Below the pieces are notes generated by a model. The model searched no databases and was not told where the DNA came from. It saw only the letters and a list, made by a program, of their open reading frames with translations. A stretch of 64,000 bases of DNA from Streptomyces mangrovisoli (lineage in GTDB: Bacteria; Actinomycetota; Actinomycetes; Streptomycetales; Streptomycetaceae): positions 156,255 to 220,254 of the forward strand of contig NZ_LAVA02000015.1 of assembly GCF_000974985.2 (NCBI RefSeq), in the 5' to 3' direction. Position numbers and translations under genes: made by a program. Positions 63,636-64,000 of this stretch are shown one piece after another; positions within the stretch are counted from its first letter, which is position 1; the number at the start of each line of letters is the position of its first letter.

Positions 63636-64000
63636 ATGGCGCGCAGACTCGCAGAAGTGGCTCACCGGGTGGGGGTCAGTGAGGCCACGGTCAGCCGTGT
63701 CCTCAACGGCAAGCCGGGTGTGTCGGATGCGACCCGGCAGGCGGTGCTGACCGCGGTGGACGTGCTCGGGTACGAGCGTCCGACGCAACTGCGGGGTGTG
63801 CGGGCGCGGTTGGTGGGTCTGGTGCTGCCCGAGCTGCAGAACCCGATCTTCCCTGCGCTCGCCGAGGTCGCGGGCGGCGCGCTCGTCCAGCTCGGGTACA
63901 CGCCGGTGCTGTGCACCCGTACCGCGGGCGGACTCACCGAGGCCGAGTACGTCGCCATGCTCCTCGACCAGCACGTCTCCGGCGTCATCTTCTGCGGCGG
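63636..64000 (+). CDS. LacI-family transcriptional regulator, copy 2 (partial at window end)
   Basis: The first 121 codons are present and the gene runs off the window. The helix-turn-helix ([22 protein letters not shown]) differs from copy 1 at a few positions. From 63687 on the DNA equals copy 1 (54434 to 54121) without mismatch, so the rest of the DNA-binding domain and the beginning of the effector domain are the same protein. It is transcribed away from the glucanase terminator and probably controls the same or a similar set of genes. Confidence 0.92.
   Translation, partial: MARRLAEVAHRVGVSEATVSRVLNGKPGVSDATRQAVLTAVDVLGYERPTQLRGVRARLVGLVLPELQNPIFPALAEVAGGALVQLGYTPVLCTRTAGGLTEAEYVAMLLDQHVSGVIFCG
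63687..64000 (+). repeat. Arm 2 of an exact inverted duplication within LacI genes
   Basis: It equals the reverse complement of 54121-54434. The two arms flank the whole glucan locus in opposite orientation. Confidence 0.95.

Noticed and set aside
60726..63974. A minus-strand open frame of about 1082 codons opposite the glucanase gene
   Set aside because: It is antisense to the GH87-like gene, runs over its terminator, and has a Gly/Val/Arg-rich product with no domain.

Overview
The window looks like chromosomal DNA of a Streptomyces-type actinomycete. It is very GC-rich, codons strongly favour G or C in the third position, GTG starts and 4-base ATGA/GTGA overlaps are frequent, and it carries Streptomyces signatures: DmdR/IdeR-type iron boxes, conservon genes, sugar ABC importers without their own ATPase, a dispersed palindromic repeat, and xylA-xylB with a ROK regulator. 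I saw no rRNA, tRNA, CRISPR array or intact insertion sequence.

Layout, left to right. 1-4 kb: an unrecognised protein that may begin before the window, a secreted phytase-like protein, and a poorly defined gene whose 5' end runs into a repetitive element. 4-9.3 kb: a probable ureide nitrogen locus with two cysteine hydrolases (one matches biuret amidohydrolase BiuH, the other may act on triuret), an NCS2-like permease, a GntR/FCD regulator and an alpha/beta hydrolase. 9.4-11.5 kb: remains of an Rhs (YD-repeat) toxin locus. A truncated SseB-like gene and Rhs fragments in several frames end in a colicin-D-like toxin tip, followed by an intact immunity-like gene that overlaps the toxin stop. 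11.5-26.8 kb: mostly housekeeping genes: YjbQ, a flavin monooxygenase, MltG, an ABC exporter facing a MarR gene, an L,D-transpeptidase lipoprotein, a heterodimeric ABC exporter with complementary broken ATP sites, a YdjM-like membrane protein, a Ski2-like helicase and TesB. 26.9-33 kb: hypothetical genes and two parts of a conservon (Roadblock protein and GTPase) separated by an opposing F420-type gene. 33.3-37.4 kb: xylA facing xylB-ROK regulator. 37.5-44 kb: an APC permease/acetamidase operon, a secreted peptidoglycan amidase, and a GAF regulator followed by an aldehyde dehydrogenase. 45-47.6 kb: a phosphotransferase/MATE operon.

47.9-53 kb is an iron(III)-siderophore uptake and release system: a siderophore-interacting flavoprotein, two FecCD permeases, an ATPase and a binding lipoprotein. 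Two iron boxes control it, one filling the whole 23-base gap between divergent start codons.

53.5-64 kb appears to be a locus for using alpha-glucan, perhaps fungal alpha-1,3-glucan. A secreted three-CBM enzyme has the Asp spacing of GH87 alpha-1,3-glucanases and diverges from an operon for a sugar-binding lipoprotein, two permeases and an intracellular GH13 alpha-glucosidase. A LacI-family gene sits at each end. The two LacI genes face opposite ways and are identical at nucleotide level over at least 314 bp, up to the window edge. This locus, the iron-box arrangement, the decayed Rhs locus with surviving immunity gene and the biuret/triuret locus are the parts most worth following up.
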